From Anaerolineae bacterium (GTDB taxonomy: Bacteria > Chloroflexota > Anaerolineae > Aggregatilineales > UBA2796), in assembly GCA_019637555.1 (NCBI GenBank), contig JAHBVK010000028.1:16642-80641 (forward strand): 64,000 bases of DNA, read 5' to 3'. A model generated the notes under the pieces. That model was given only the letters and a program-made list of their open reading frames with translations, did no database searches and was not told where the DNA came from. Shown here in pieces: positions 16,894 to 25,312 of the stretch. The position numbers and the translations under genes were made by a program. The number at the start of each line of letters is the position of its first letter. Position 1 is the stretch's first letter.

Positions 16894-17862
16894 TTACTTC
16901 ACCGCCTGCCACCAGATACCGGGCAATCGACGCACCTTGCCCAACAACGACACGCTAGCGCGACCTGAGAAGACATCGTAATCGGCTGCTTCGATGCGAT
17001 CAAGGATCGCTTCGTACAAACGTGCCGCCGCGGCGATGGCAAAACGACCATCACTATTCAGCAATCTGATGCCGTGCGCGGATTCACGATAGAGCTGACG
17101 AGCGCGGTCAATTTGTGCGCTCATCAGTTCGCGCCAGCGATTATCATAACAGCCAAAAGCTACGCTGTTAGCAATATCCGTTTCGGAAAGTCCGTGTGCA
17201 GCAAGCTCTTCAAGTGGCAAGTAAAGACGACCATTACGCCAGTCCTCAGCCACATCGCGCAGAATATTGGTAAGTTGTAGAGCGATACCAAGTTTGATTG
17301 CGAAGGGAATAGCATCGTCACCGCTGAAGCCAATGATATGCATCGCCATAAGCCCCACTGTCGAGGCAACGCCGTAGCTATATTCTGCTAGTTCGCTGAA
17401 AGTGTTGTAACGTGTTCGGCTAAAGTCTTGACGCACACCGTCGATCAGTTGTTGGGCATAGCCCGTTGGGATATTGAAGCGCAATTGCGCATCTGCCCAT
17501 GCCAGCGCAATTGGGTCATCAGTCGGAGGTTGAGGCAGAGTGACCACGCGCCGCCAGTTCTCCAGCGCCGCTTGTGCCCCGGCATGCTCATCCGGCGTAT
17601 CTACAAGATTATCGGTGATGCGACAAAAGCTGTAGAGTGCGCGCGTTGCTCTACGTTTCTTCTCCGGCAGCAACCCTGATGCAAGATAGAACGTTTTGCT
17701 GTGGAAGCGGGTTAAGGCGTCACAATGGCGATACGCTGCTTCAAGCGTCAGCGCGTCGGTCTTGACATCAATGACGGTGCGCTGCGCGTGAAAGGCTTCT
17801 CGCGCAAGGCTCAACAACTGGTATTCCCAATTGTGATTGTGTGATGGAGCGTGGACGGTCAT
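16894..17862 (-). CDS. crtB: Phytoene synthase
   Basis: A 322-aa enzyme joining two geranylgeranyl diphosphates to phytoene. Both Asp-rich Mg-binding motifs are present: D84-N-L-V-D88 and D203-V-A-E-D207, the latter within LRDVAEDWRNGRLYLP, a hallmark of the squalene/phytoene synthase family. The start is ATG 17862, since AAGGAG lies 5 bases upstream; a TTG one codon earlier would be too close. It is the second gene of the crtI-crtB-cyclase operon, 31 bases after crtI. Length is normal. Confidence 0.95.
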   Translation of the reverse strand: MTVHAPSHNHNWEYQLLSLAREAFHAQRTVIDVKTDALTLEAAYRHCDALTRFHSKTFYLASGLLPEKKRRATRALYSFCRITDNLVDTPDEHAGAQAALENWRRVVTLPQPPTDDPIALAWADAQLRFNIPTGYAQQLIDGVRQDFSRTRYNTFSELAEYSYGVASTVGLMAMHIIGFSGDDAIPFAIKLGIALQLTNILRDVAEDWRNGRLYLPLEELAAHGLSETDIANSVAFGCYDNRWRELMSAQIDRARQLYRESAHGIRLLNSDGRFAIAAAARLYEAILDRIEAADYDVFSGRASVSLLGKVRRLPGIWWQAVK

Positions 17863-17893
17863 CAAAACTCCTTCGCAACGCAGAGCGTCGTGG

Positions 17894-19417
17894 TTATAGC
17901 GCAGGCTGTGGTAACGATGCCAATGTAGGAATACGTTCTTCCGCCGCGTTGCCGATCAGGTTCTGTACGATGATGGACGACGACAGTACTCCGGGTAATC
18001 CTGCGCCCGGATGCGTGCCTGCGCCTACAAAGTACAAATTGTCAAAATCCTCAGATCGGTTATGCGGTCTGAACCATGCCGATTGCATCAGGATTGGTTG
18101 CACCGAGAACGCTGATCCCATGTAGCTGTTCAGTGTGTTCTGAAAATGCAGTGGATCGATATGATGTTCTGCTACGATATTTGCCTGTAAGTCAGGCAGA
18201 TAGTTAGCTTCAAGAAATTTCATAATCGCATCGCGATAGGGTCTGGCAGCTTTCGTCCAATCGGTGCCGGAGCCGAGGTGAGGTACAGGCGACAGCACAT
18301 AGAAGTTCTCATGTCCTGCAGGCGCTATGCTCGGATCGGTCATTGTCGGCATATGAAGATATAGCGAAAAATCCTCAGCAACTCGCTTATCCCTGAAGAT
18401 TTCGGTCAGTAAGCCCTCGTAGCGATCACCCAGAATAATATTATGGTGCGCCAATCCGACATCGTTGTAGCGTCGTTTCGTGCCAAAGTAGATTACGAAC
18501 AGCGACATGCTGTATTTCATGCTATCCACTTTGCGATTGCTGTATTTGCGGCGGTACTGTTCGGGGATCAGATAGCGGTATGTCCACATCACATCAGCAT
18601 TAGAAACCACGTGATCTGCCTGCAAAATTGTGCCATCCGCAAGTCGGACACCAGTCGCCTTGCGACCAGTGACTAGAATCTCGGCAACCTCGGTATTTAG
18701 AGAAATCTTGCCACCAATTTCCTCGAATAAACGCCCCATCGCCTTGACCAGCGCACCCGTACCGCCTTGTACGTAATGAATGCCCCACTTGCGTTCAAGA
18801 TAGTGGATCATTGCGTAGATGGACGGCGCATCAAAGGGATTGCCGCCGATCAGCAGTGGATGGAAGCTAAAGCATCGGCGCAGGAAGTCATCCTTGACGA
18901 ACTGCGAAACATAGCGGTGAACACTAAGGTAAGACTGCATTTTGATTAGGTCTGGAGCGACCTTCAGCATGTCAGTAAGATGCAAAAATGGTTTATCAGC
19001 AAGTTCGACAAAGCCCTTTTGGAAGATAGCTTTAGTCGTAGCCATGAAACGCTGATAACCTTCTCGATCTTGAGAATTCCAGCGGGCAATTTGGTCGAGA
19101 ATGAACTGTTCATCCCCATTGTAATCAAAGAATCGCTTATCTTTATCGAATATGCGATAGTAGGGGTCGCAAGGAATGAAGTTCACATAATCTTCGCGGC
19201 GTTTCCCTGCAGTTTCCCACAAGTCATCGAACATGAACGGGGCGGTAATTACTGTCGGTCCACCATCAAACTTGAAGCCGTCCATCTCGTAGACATAGGC
19301 GCGCCCACCTAATTTGTCGCGTTTCTCCAAAATAGTTACGTCATGTCCCTGTGCTGCCAACCGGATAGCTGCACCGAGTCCGCCAAACCCACTCCCGATC
19401 ACGATAATGCGCGCCAT
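17894..19417 (-). CDS. crtI: Phytoene desaturase, CrtI type
   Basis: A 507-aa FAD-dependent desaturase/isomerase. The N-terminus [17 protein letters not shown] has the dinucleotide-binding loop at G8-G13 followed by [11 protein letters not shown]. The C-terminus has [18 protein letters not shown], the family's second FAD motif. It converts phytoene to lycopene or a related desaturation product at the membrane. It is first in the carotenoid operon, divergent from the sugar ABC transporter across a 321-base palindrome-rich spacer. The start is ATG 19417; the ribosome binding site is weak. Confidence 0.93.
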   Translation of the reverse strand: MARIIVIGSGFGGLGAAIRLAAQGHDVTILEKRDKLGGRAYVYEMDGFKFDGGPTVITAPFMFDDLWETAGKRREDYVNFIPCDPYYRIFDKDKRFFDYNGDEQFILDQIARWNSQDREGYQRFMATTKAIFQKGFVELADKPFLHLTDMLKVAPDLIKMQSYLSVHRYVSQFVKDDFLRRCFSFHPLLIGGNPFDAPSIYAMIHYLERKWGIHYVQGGTGALVKAMGRLFEEIGGKISLNTEVAEILVTGRKATGVRLADGTILQADHVVSNADVMWTYRYLIPEQYRRKYSNRKVDSMKYSMSLFVIYFGTKRRYNDVGLAHHNIILGDRYEGLLTEIFRDKRVAEDFSLYLHMPTMTDPSIAPAGHENFYVLSPVPHLGSGTDWTKAARPYRDAIMKFLEANYLPDLQANIVAEHHIDPLHFQNTLNSYMGSAFSVQPILMQSAWFRPHNRSEDFDNLYFVGAGTHPGAGLPGVLSSSIIVQNLIGNAAEERIPTLASLPQPAL

Positions 19418-19738
19418 ATGAGACTAACTGTCTGCCTTTCTATTACTCATTAACCTATGAAAATGTAGCAATGTGAGTTTGCTCTGCCTAAGAAACTAGA
19501 TGTCTTTAAGGCAACTCTCATTCGTTCTGCAAAGGTTATACAATCATTCTATAAAAATTGCCAATTCTGCAATTTTTGTAATCTGCAGAGGCAGATATAG
19601 TGCACAATGCACTAATCAATAATTGATAATTGGCTGTTGTCAAAGCAGAGACTACTGATTACACTCATATTGATATTCAATGGTTGCCGTTGAATATCAG
19701 TATTTGTTTCCACCTGAAGGTTCGAAGGACAAAAGTTT
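19418..19738. promoter_or_regulatory. Palindrome-rich divergent regulatory spacer
   Basis: This AT-rich stretch separates crtI (minus) from the sugar ABC transporter (plus). It holds four separate perfect inverted repeats, at 19553-19577, 19599-19613, 19615-19627 and 19671-19699. No ORF of note is present. Both divergent operons must have promoters here; TATAAC on the minus strand near 19535-19540 and TATAGT on the plus strand at 19596 are weak -10 candidates without good -35 elements. Confidence 0.6.
19671..19699. promoter_or_regulatory. 10-bp inverted repeat upstream of sugar ABC transporter
   Basis: TGATATTCAA at 19671-19680 and its exact reverse complement TTGAATATCA at 19690-19699 flank a 9-base spacer. 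It ends 39 bases before the transporter start codon. It could be an operator for a sugar-responsive repressor or a hairpin in the leader; no T-run follows, so it is not an ordinary terminator. Confidence 0.5.
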
Positions 19739-20842
19739 ATGCGTAAAATGGTGAAGCTCGTATTTACTCTATTACTTGTTGCCTCCTCCTATGCTGCCTT
19801 TGCAGCACCTGCGCGTGCGCAGGAGGGAAGCATCGCGGTGTTGCTACCCGATAGTGCTTCTTCTGCCCGTTGGGAAGCAGACGACCGTCGCTTCTTCGAA
19901 GCAGCATTCAAGGAAGCTGGCGTTGAGTACAGCATCGTGAACGCCAATGGTGACGCTGCAACGCAAGCAACGCAAGCTGAACAAGCAATCACTAACGGCG
20001 CGAAAGTGCTGCTGCTGGTTAATCTCGATAGTGGCTCCGGCGCTGCTATCATCGCGCAGGCTCGTGAAGCAGGCGTCAACGTCATCGACTATGACCGTCT
20101 GACCATCGAAGGTCCCGGCGCAGATTTCTACGTCAGCTTCGATAACCCATCAGTCGGTAAGCTGCAGGGCGAAGGCTTGATTGCCGCCGTGGAAGCTGCT
20201 GGCTTGGAAAAGCCTGTGCGCGTTGCCGTGCTGAATGGTTCACCCACTGACAACAACGCCACGCTGTTCAAGAGCGGCTACGATGGCGTCATCAACCCCA
20301 AGTTCGATTCTGGTGACTGGGTAAAGGTCGATGATCAGTCTGTGCCCGATTGGGACAACCAGCAGGCACTGGTGATCTTCGAGCAGATGTTGACCGCCGC
20401 TGGTGGTGACATCGATGCCGCTATTGCCGCGAATGACGGTCTGGCTGGTGCGGTCATTGCCGCGCTGGAAAATCAGGGTCTGCCGTACATCCCCGTCACC
20501 GGTCAGGATGCAACGGTTGGCGGCATCCAGAACATCCTCGCTGGCAAGCAAAGCATGACCGTCTACAAGGCGATCAAGGCTGAAGCTGAAGCCGCCGCTG
20601 CGCTGGCAGTTGCCCTGTTGAAGGGTGAGGACACCTCAGCCATGGCGAGTGGCGCAACCAACAATGGTACCAACGATATTCCGTCGGTACTGTTGGTACC
20701 CGTTTCCGTGACCAAGGACAACATTGCCGAGACCGTGATCGCTGATGGCTTCCGCACATGGGCGGAAATCTGCGTTGGCGATTTCGCGCAGTATTGCCCC
20801 GCTGATGCAATGGCGACGCCGGAAGCAACACCAGCTCAGTGA
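19739..20842 (+). CDS. Sugar ABC transporter substrate-binding protein, XylF-like
   Basis: A 367-aa exported protein. The signal peptide covers about residues 1-28 (basic start, hydrophobic core, AAPARAQ cleavage region) and has no lipobox Cys. The mature part has two periplasmic-binding-protein type-1 lobes: SIAVLLPDSASSARWEADDR, LLLVNLDSGSGA and NVIDYDRL, like D-xylose-type sugar binders. The C-terminus ends in a short Thr/Pro tail. It captures a monosaccharide outside the membrane and feeds the permease encoded two genes on. A stem-loop between it and the ATPase gene fits the usual excess of binding protein. Ligand identity is not certain. Confidence 0.88.
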   Translation: MRKMVKLVFTLLLVASSYAAFAAPARAQEGSIAVLLPDSASSARWEADDRRFFEAAFKEAGVEYSIVNANGDAATQATQAEQAITNGAKVLLLVNLDSGSGAAIIAQAREAGVNVIDYDRLTIEGPGADFYVSFDNPSVGKLQGEGLIAAVEAAGLEKPVRVAVLNGSPTDNNATLFKSGYDGVINPKFDSGDWVKVDDQSVPDWDNQQALVIFEQMLTAAGGDIDAAIAANDGLAGAVIAALENQGLPYIPVTGQDATVGGIQNILAGKQSMTVYKAIKAEAEAAAALAVALLKGEDTSAMASGATNNGTNDIPSVLLVPVSVTKDNIAETVIADGFRTWAEICVGDFAQYCPADAMATPEATPAQ

Positions 20843-20875
20843 TCTCCCGATAGATCGACAACAGAGTACACAAAG

Positions 20876-20905
20876 TGTGGGGATGTTCGCATGGACATCC
20901 CCACA
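20876..20905 (+). terminator. Intercistronic stem-loop after binding-protein gene
   Basis: TGTGGGGATGT (20876-20886) and its exact complement ACATCCCCACA (20895-20905) form an 11-bp stem with an 8-base loop and no T-run. In binding-protein transporter operons, such loops commonly shield the upstream message or partly stop transcription. Confidence 0.6.
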
Positions 20906-20960
20906 TTGCATCCGCTACACACTAAAAATCTGATTGCGGCTTAAATTTCAGGGTAAAACA

Positions 20961-21728
20961 GTGGCAGATACACCTATTTTAGAGTTGCGTGGAGTTTCTA
21001 AGCGCTTTGGCGCGGTGGAGGCGCTAACCAAAGTAGATTTTACGGTACGCGCAGGAGATGTGCAGGCGCTGGTAGGCGATAATGGCGCAGGCAAGTCCAC
21101 GCTGATTAAAGGTATCGCTGGTATCTATCCTTTTGACGAAGGGGATTTCTTTTTTTCCGGTCACAAAGTGCAAGTCAATAGTCCGCGCGAATCCGCAGAA
21201 CTAGGCATCAAGGTCGTTTATCAAGATTTAGCGTTGGCAGATAATCTCGATGTCGTTGCCAATATGTTCTTAGGACGCGAGGAAATAAATCCCCCGTGGC
21301 GCTTGAACGAAGCAGTAATGGAGCGCGAAGCAATTAAAACGCTAGCTTCACTCTCAGTTACTACGCTGCGGTCGGTGCGGCAAATCATCGCCGGACTTTC
21401 AGGCGGTCAGCGGCAAGCAGTAGCAATTGCTCGCGCGGTGATGGGCGACGCTAAATTAGTGATTCTGGATGAGCCGACGGCGGCACTGGGTGTGGCGCAG
21501 ACCCGACAAGTGCTCGATTTGGTGCGCCGCCTAGCTGAAAAAGGGTTAGCGGTGATCATGATCTCACACAATTTGCACGACATCTTTGAATGTGCGGATC
21601 GAATTACAGTACTCCGGCTCGGTCACAATGTGGCTGAGTACGTACGCAGTGAAACTAATCAACAAGAAGTTGTGCAAGCTATCACTGCGGGTAAGATTAG
21701 CAATGTTCCCGGCATGAAGGAAGCGTGA
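20961..21728 (+). CDS. Sugar ABC transporter ATP-binding protein, single domain
   Basis: A 255-aa ATPase with Walker A GDNGAGKST at 39-47, signature LSGGQRQ, Walker B LVILDEPT and switch His in MISHNLHD. Xylose- and ribose-type ATPases usually contain two fused ABC cassettes (about 500 aa); this has one, as in FrcA-like fructose transporters, so it should act as a homodimer. The start is GTG 20961 (MADTPILELRG), with AGGG about 7 bases upstream; an earlier TTG at 20934 is less likely. The next gene starts 3 bases after its stop. Confidence 0.88.
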   Translation: MADTPILELRGVSKRFGAVEALTKVDFTVRAGDVQALVGDNGAGKSTLIKGIAGIYPFDEGDFFFSGHKVQVNSPRESAELGIKVVYQDLALADNLDVVANMFLGREEINPPWRLNEAVMEREAIKTLASLSVTTLRSVRQIIAGLSGGQRQAVAIARAVMGDAKLVILDEPTAALGVAQTRQVLDLVRRLAEKGLAVIMISHNLHDIFECADRITVLRLGHNVAEYVRSETNQQEVVQAITAGKISNVPGMKEA

Positions 21729-21731
21729 TCT

Positions 21732-23024
21732 ATGACTACGCAAGAAGCACCTCAAAATGCGCTGCTGGCGAGTCAGCAACCACAATCGGCGGGCGAATAT
21801 CTTGGCAACTACCTACGCCGCGTGCGATCCGGCGATTTGGGCGCATTGCCCATCATTTTAGGGTTGATTGTAATCGGCATTATCTTTCAGACACAGAATG
21901 CTAATTTCCTAACCCCACGTAATCTGGCACAATTGATCTCTCAGATGGCTGGATTGACAATCCTTGCCTATGGCTTGGTATTCGTACTATTGCTCGGTGA
22001 AATCGATTTGTCGGTGGGCTACGTTAGTGCCGTAGCTGGCGTTGGCGTGGCTATTATTTTGCGCCCTCCAGCGCAACTTAGCTTGGATATACTCGGTACG
22101 ACGCTGATCATCCAGTTCAGTTGGTTAGGAGCGATCCTGCTTGGTGTAGCCGTAACAACGCTCATTGGATTACTTCAAGGTTTCTTGATCTCCTTCTTCC
22201 AACTTCCTTCTTTCATCGTCACGTTGGCAGGTTTGCTGGCATGGAACGGTGTCGTACTGCTAATTATCGGACCGGGTGGTACGGTAGTAATTCAAGACCA
22301 AGTGATCACAGGACTAGCCAATGCACGCATGACGCCGGAACAGGGCTGGATCGCAGCAGCGGTCTTGGTCGCATTATTCGCTGTTATGCAGTTCTCATCG
22401 GTTAACACGCGGAGAAAGCAAGGGTTAGCTTATACTCCGGTGCCAATCGTGATAGCTCAACTCGTAGTAGTTGGGTTAGTGATTGCGGGTGTGGCGTGGA
22501 TCGGCGCACAAAGCGATCCCAGAAGTGGATTGCCGATTGGCATTCCGTGGGTCGCCATCATCCTGATCATCTTGCTCTTTGTACTCACTTTTGTGGCAGA
22601 ACGCACCCGTTTTGGGCGCTATGTTTACGCTATTGGCGGCAATAAAGAAGCAGCGCGACGTGCTGGTATCCGCGTGGAACGTATCCGCATTCAGGTGTTC
22701 ATGCTTTGTAGTGCTCTGGCAGGTTTGGGCGGCATAATCCTCGCCTCCCGATTGCGCTCGGTAGCGACGGATGCTGGCGGTGGCAACATCTTGCTCAACG
22801 CAGTGGCAGCAGCGGTTATCGGCGGAACGAGCCTATTTGGCGGACGCGGAAAAGTATCCAGTGCGGTACTTGGTGCACTTGTGATTGCAGGTGTAGATAA
22901 CGGCATGGGATTACTCAGCCTAAGCGCGGGGCACAAGTTTATCGTCACCGGTATAGTGCTGTTGGTCGCCGTGATCGTTGACGCGCTATCTCGCCGCAGT
23001 CAGCAGCATTCGGGCTTGGCTTGA
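21732..23024 (+). CDS. Sugar ABC transporter permease, XylH-like
   Basis: A 430-aa inner-membrane protein with about ten helices and the EIDLSVGYVSAVAGV and AAAVIGGTSLFGGRGKV motifs of the branched-chain/ribose-type sugar permease family. YAIGGNKEAARRAGI is the cytoplasmic coupling segment that contacts the ATPase. AAGGAA precedes the start. It closes the three-gene operon and is followed by a strong Rho-independent terminator. No sugar kinase or isomerase lies nearby, so the sugar cannot be named from context. Confidence 0.92.
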   Translation: MTTQEAPQNALLASQQPQSAGEYLGNYLRRVRSGDLGALPIILGLIVIGIIFQTQNANFLTPRNLAQLISQMAGLTILAYGLVFVLLLGEIDLSVGYVSAVAGVGVAIILRPPAQLSLDILGTTLIIQFSWLGAILLGVAVTTLIGLLQGFLISFFQLPSFIVTLAGLLAWNGVVLLIIGPGGTVVIQDQVITGLANARMTPEQGWIAAAVLVALFAVMQFSSVNTRRKQGLAYTPVPIVIAQLVVVGLVIAGVAWIGAQSDPRSGLPIGIPWVAIILIILLFVLTFVAERTRFGRYVYAIGGNKEAARRAGIRVERIRIQVFMLCSALAGLGGIILASRLRSVATDAGGGNILLNAVAAAVIGGTSLFGGRGKVSSAVLGALVIAGVDNGMGLLSLSAGHKFIVTGIVLLVAVIVDALSRRSQQHSGLA

Positions 23025-23057
23025 TTTTCCAGTTCGTATTACTACTCAACCAGTAAG

Positions 23058-23092
23058 AAAATGGAGAGTGGATAGACCGCTCTCCATTTTTT
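23058..23092 (+). terminator. Rho-independent terminator of sugar ABC operon
   Basis: AAAATGGAGAG (23058-23068) pairs exactly with CTCTCCATTTT (23080-23090) across an 11-base loop and runs into T residues. It lies just past the permease stop and close to the stop of the convergent lipoprotein gene. Confidence 0.85.
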
Positions 23093-23098
23093 ATTGAG

Positions 23099-23638
23099 TT
23101 ACTCTCTTGGCAGAGTCGCGTACAGGGTGCGCAATTCCTTATCCTTCGCTTGAATCTGGGCATACGTCCCGTTCGCATCAGCCACCAATTTAGCTAGATC
23201 AACCTGCTGACCCGTACTGTAGCTAGTTAACTGTGCGATCACTAGCTCGAATAGTCCTTGTACGAGATCAATGGCAGCTTGCGCACAAGCTGGATGTGGT
23301 GCCATTTTCACCTGCTCATAGGCAGAACTGACTTGTCCGATTAATCCTGCCATCTGATCCGGCGGCGTGATCAAAGCTTGAGTGTTCAATAAATCGATAA
23401 GCGCCCGCGAATGCTGCCCCTCAGCCTGTACCCAACCCTCTAGTTCCTGTTTGCGGCAACTAACATCGACGGTTGCTGTGGGTGGCAAATTCTGATCCGT
23501 TGTCGGCTGTACGCTATTCTGCGCGTCTACAGGAGACGATTGATCAGGTGTATTGGTAGGTTGAGGTCCGCTGCTACCACCACAGGCGGCAAGCGAGAGA
23601 AGAAGCAAAAGTACGGCGAAATTGAGTATCCGTTTCAA
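23099..23638 (-). CDS. Putative lipoprotein, function unknown
   Basis: A 179-aa predicted lipoprotein starting at TTG 23638, chosen because AGAGGGA lies upstream and the N-terminus then reads as a clean signal (basic start, Leu-rich core) ending in the lipobox SLAAC with Cys19. Residues 20-50 are a Pro/Thr/Gln/Ser linker. The remainder is mainly helical (VQAEGQHSRALIDLLNTQ, QVSSAYEQVKMAPHP) with two Cys that could form a disulfide. No enzyme motif is visible. It is convergent to the sugar transporter, and no functional link is evident. Confidence 0.75.
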   Translation of the reverse strand: MKRILNFAVLLLLLSLAACGGSSGPQPTNTPDQSSPVDAQNSVQPTTDQNLPPTATVDVSCRKQELEGWVQAEGQHSRALIDLLNTQALITPPDQMAGLIGQVSSAYEQVKMAPHPACAQAAIDLVQGLFELVIAQLTSYSTGQQVDLAKLVADANGTYAQIQAKDKELRTLYATLPRE

Positions 23639-23964
23639 CGGCTTTCCCTCTTTGAAAAGTCCTTGAATCCACAGGTAGGGTAGCACTGAAGAAAGGCGGA
23701 AACAACGCACAACGTATTAACAAGCCAGAGCTGTCACTACATTGTTATACCTGTTTCTCAGTAACATCCGCTTACAATTACGTGGTTCAAAATGAGCGCA
23801 TCAGGGGAATAAAAGATAGGTCGAGTCACCTATATGCTGCTCCGGTTTATGCTTCAAAATTGAGGCAATTCGCAAAACCTTAGCGCAGTGACAGATGTAA
23901 TATTTTGCTGAATTAAAGCGTCGATCACATTGTGTTAATCTAAGTATGCGACAATAACTGTTGT
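23639..23964. other. Intergenic region, no gene seen
   Basis: This divergent spacer separates the lipoprotein (minus) from the 69-aa ORF (plus). The only short structure noted is CCGTTTCAACGG (23630-23641), which overlaps the lipoprotein start and ribosome binding region. Short reading frames here look accidental. Confidence 0.6.
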
Positions 23965-24174
23965 ATGAAAAACTATCGGATGGAATGTATGAATTTTCAG
24001 GCAAATCCTGACAACCTGTTTGCAGAAGCAATAGCGATGTATCGGCGGCTGCGCGAACGGGGTCAAAATGGTACGCTGGCACGGATCAGCGTAGAAGCAC
24101 GTTTCAGTTCTTTCACGCCCGCACAGCGGCAACAACTCCGTCAACTCTTCGCCCGCACCGAACTCAACAACTAA
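23965..24174 (+). CDS. Small hypothetical protein, 69 aa
   Basis: A short, mostly helical, basic protein (AIAMYRRLRERG, FTPAQRQQLRQLFARTE). Starts are possible at ATG 23965, 23980 or 23989; none has a strong ribosome binding site. It looks real because of its composition, its isolation and the terminator right after it, but I know no homologue. The last 20 residues resemble a short helix-turn-helix-like or interaction segment; that is only an impression. Confidence 0.45.
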   Translation: MKNYRMECMNFQANPDNLFAEAIAMYRRLRERGQNGTLARISVEARFSSFTPAQRQQLRQLFARTELNN

Positions 24175-24216
24175 GCCACTCCGCGACTGCATCACAACAA
24201 ACAGAAACTGAATAGG

Positions 24217-24262
24217 CAAACAAAAAGGGATCGGAACGCAGTCCGACCCTCTCGTTTGTTTG
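24217..24262 (-). terminator. Terminator of korB (probably bidirectional)
   Basis: CAAACAAA/TTTGTTTG arms flank an inner AGGG-TCGGA/TCCGA-CCCT stem with loop at 24236-24241. On the minus strand, the stem runs into TTTTTGTTTG, a good Rho-independent terminator for korB. It also lies past the stop of the small plus-strand ORF. Confidence 0.78.
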
Positions 24263-24283
24263 TTATGACCAAGCCTGCTCGAC

Positions 24284-25309
24284 TTAGATTAGGTCAGCCA
24301 TTACCTTTTCCAGCGCCGCACGTGACGGACGAATCTGGTCGTCCGACAAGTGAGCTAGTGGAGTTGAAGGGACATTCGCCAGTTCAGGCAATGTCTCTCG
24401 CGTCTCGCCGATGTAAATCAAGCCCGTGATAAACTGTTTGTTCACTTTAGACTCGGTTAGCAGACGGATAGCAGCAGACTTGTCCCGTGGATCGTGCGTC
24501 GCCTTCTTCAGTGTGATCACCGATCCATCGTGCATGGTGACCTCGATTAGCTCTCGGTCATCATCCTCGATCTGGATTTCCTCACGATGTGGCACATAGC
24601 CAATTTCCTGAAGTTCGATCTGGTGTGAACGCCCATAATCATAGCTCTTGGTGGAGTCAGGATTATTGTTGAAGGTTACGCATGGGCTGATGATGTCGAG
24701 CACTGCCGTTCCCTTATGGCTGAAAGCAGCTTTCATCAACGAGCGCACTTGCTTGGCATTGCCGGAGAACGAACGCGCGATGAAAGTGCAATCCGCGATC
24801 AACGCCTCCATGCACATATCCAACGGCGGCATTTCGTTCACACCAGCGTACTTCAGCTTCTGTCCTTCATCGGCAGTAGCGCTGAACTGACCTTTGGTTA
24901 GACCGTAAACGCCGTTGTTCTCGATGATGTAAACCATCGGCACATTACGGCGCACCATGTGAATGAACTGACCAAGCCCGATGCTGCCTGTATCGCCGTC
25001 GCCGCTGATGCCGATGGCAGCTAAGTGATGATTTGCCAGCGTTGCACCGGTCGCTACGGAGGGCATACGTCCATGCAAAGTATTGAAACCGTGCGACTGG
25101 TTCAGAAAGTAAGCTGGAGCTTTACTGGAGCAGCCGATGCCAGATAGCTTAATGATCTCAGATGGGCGGACACCCATTTCGTAGCACACATCAATGATCT
25201 GAGCCGAGATTGAGTTGTGTCCGCAACCCTGACAGAGTGTGGTTGGCGCACCATCGTACTCTGATTTGACTAATCCAATAACGTTTGGCGTTCCTGCGCG
25301 GGCGGTCAT
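24284..25309 (-). CDS. korB: 2-oxoacid:ferredoxin oxidoreductase beta subunit
   Basis: A 341-aa subunit of a KorAB-type enzyme, which oxidatively decarboxylates 2-oxoglutarate (or a related 2-oxoacid) to the acyl-CoA with ferredoxin as acceptor. TPP- and Mg-binding is seen in GDGDTGSIG. Cluster-ligand Cys appear at C26 and C29 (CQGCGH) and C60 (GIGCSSKAP), with a fourth in ISPCVTF. The start has AAGGAG inside the end of korA, 3 bases past its stop. No separate ferredoxin-like delta subunit is present, which fits the two-subunit class. Exact substrate is inferred from family resemblance. Confidence 0.9.
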   Translation of the reverse strand: MTARAGTPNVIGLVKSEYDGAPTTLCQGCGHNSISAQIIDVCYEMGVRPSEIIKLSGIGCSSKAPAYFLNQSHGFNTLHGRMPSVATGATLANHHLAAIGISGDGDTGSIGLGQFIHMVRRNVPMVYIIENNGVYGLTKGQFSATADEGQKLKYAGVNEMPPLDMCMEALIADCTFIARSFSGNAKQVRSLMKAAFSHKGTAVLDIISPCVTFNNNPDSTKSYDYGRSHQIELQEIGYVPHREEIQIEDDDRELIEVTMHDGSVITLKKATHDPRDKSAAIRLLTESKVNKQFITGLIYIGETRETLPELANVPSTPLAHLSDDQIRPSRAALEKVMADLI

Positions 25310-25312
25310 GGG

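Noticed and set aside
23801..24219. Minus-strand ORFs of 93-94 aa opposite the 69-aa gene
   Set aside because: They are shadows of the plus-strand gene and its promoter region, with no start signals.
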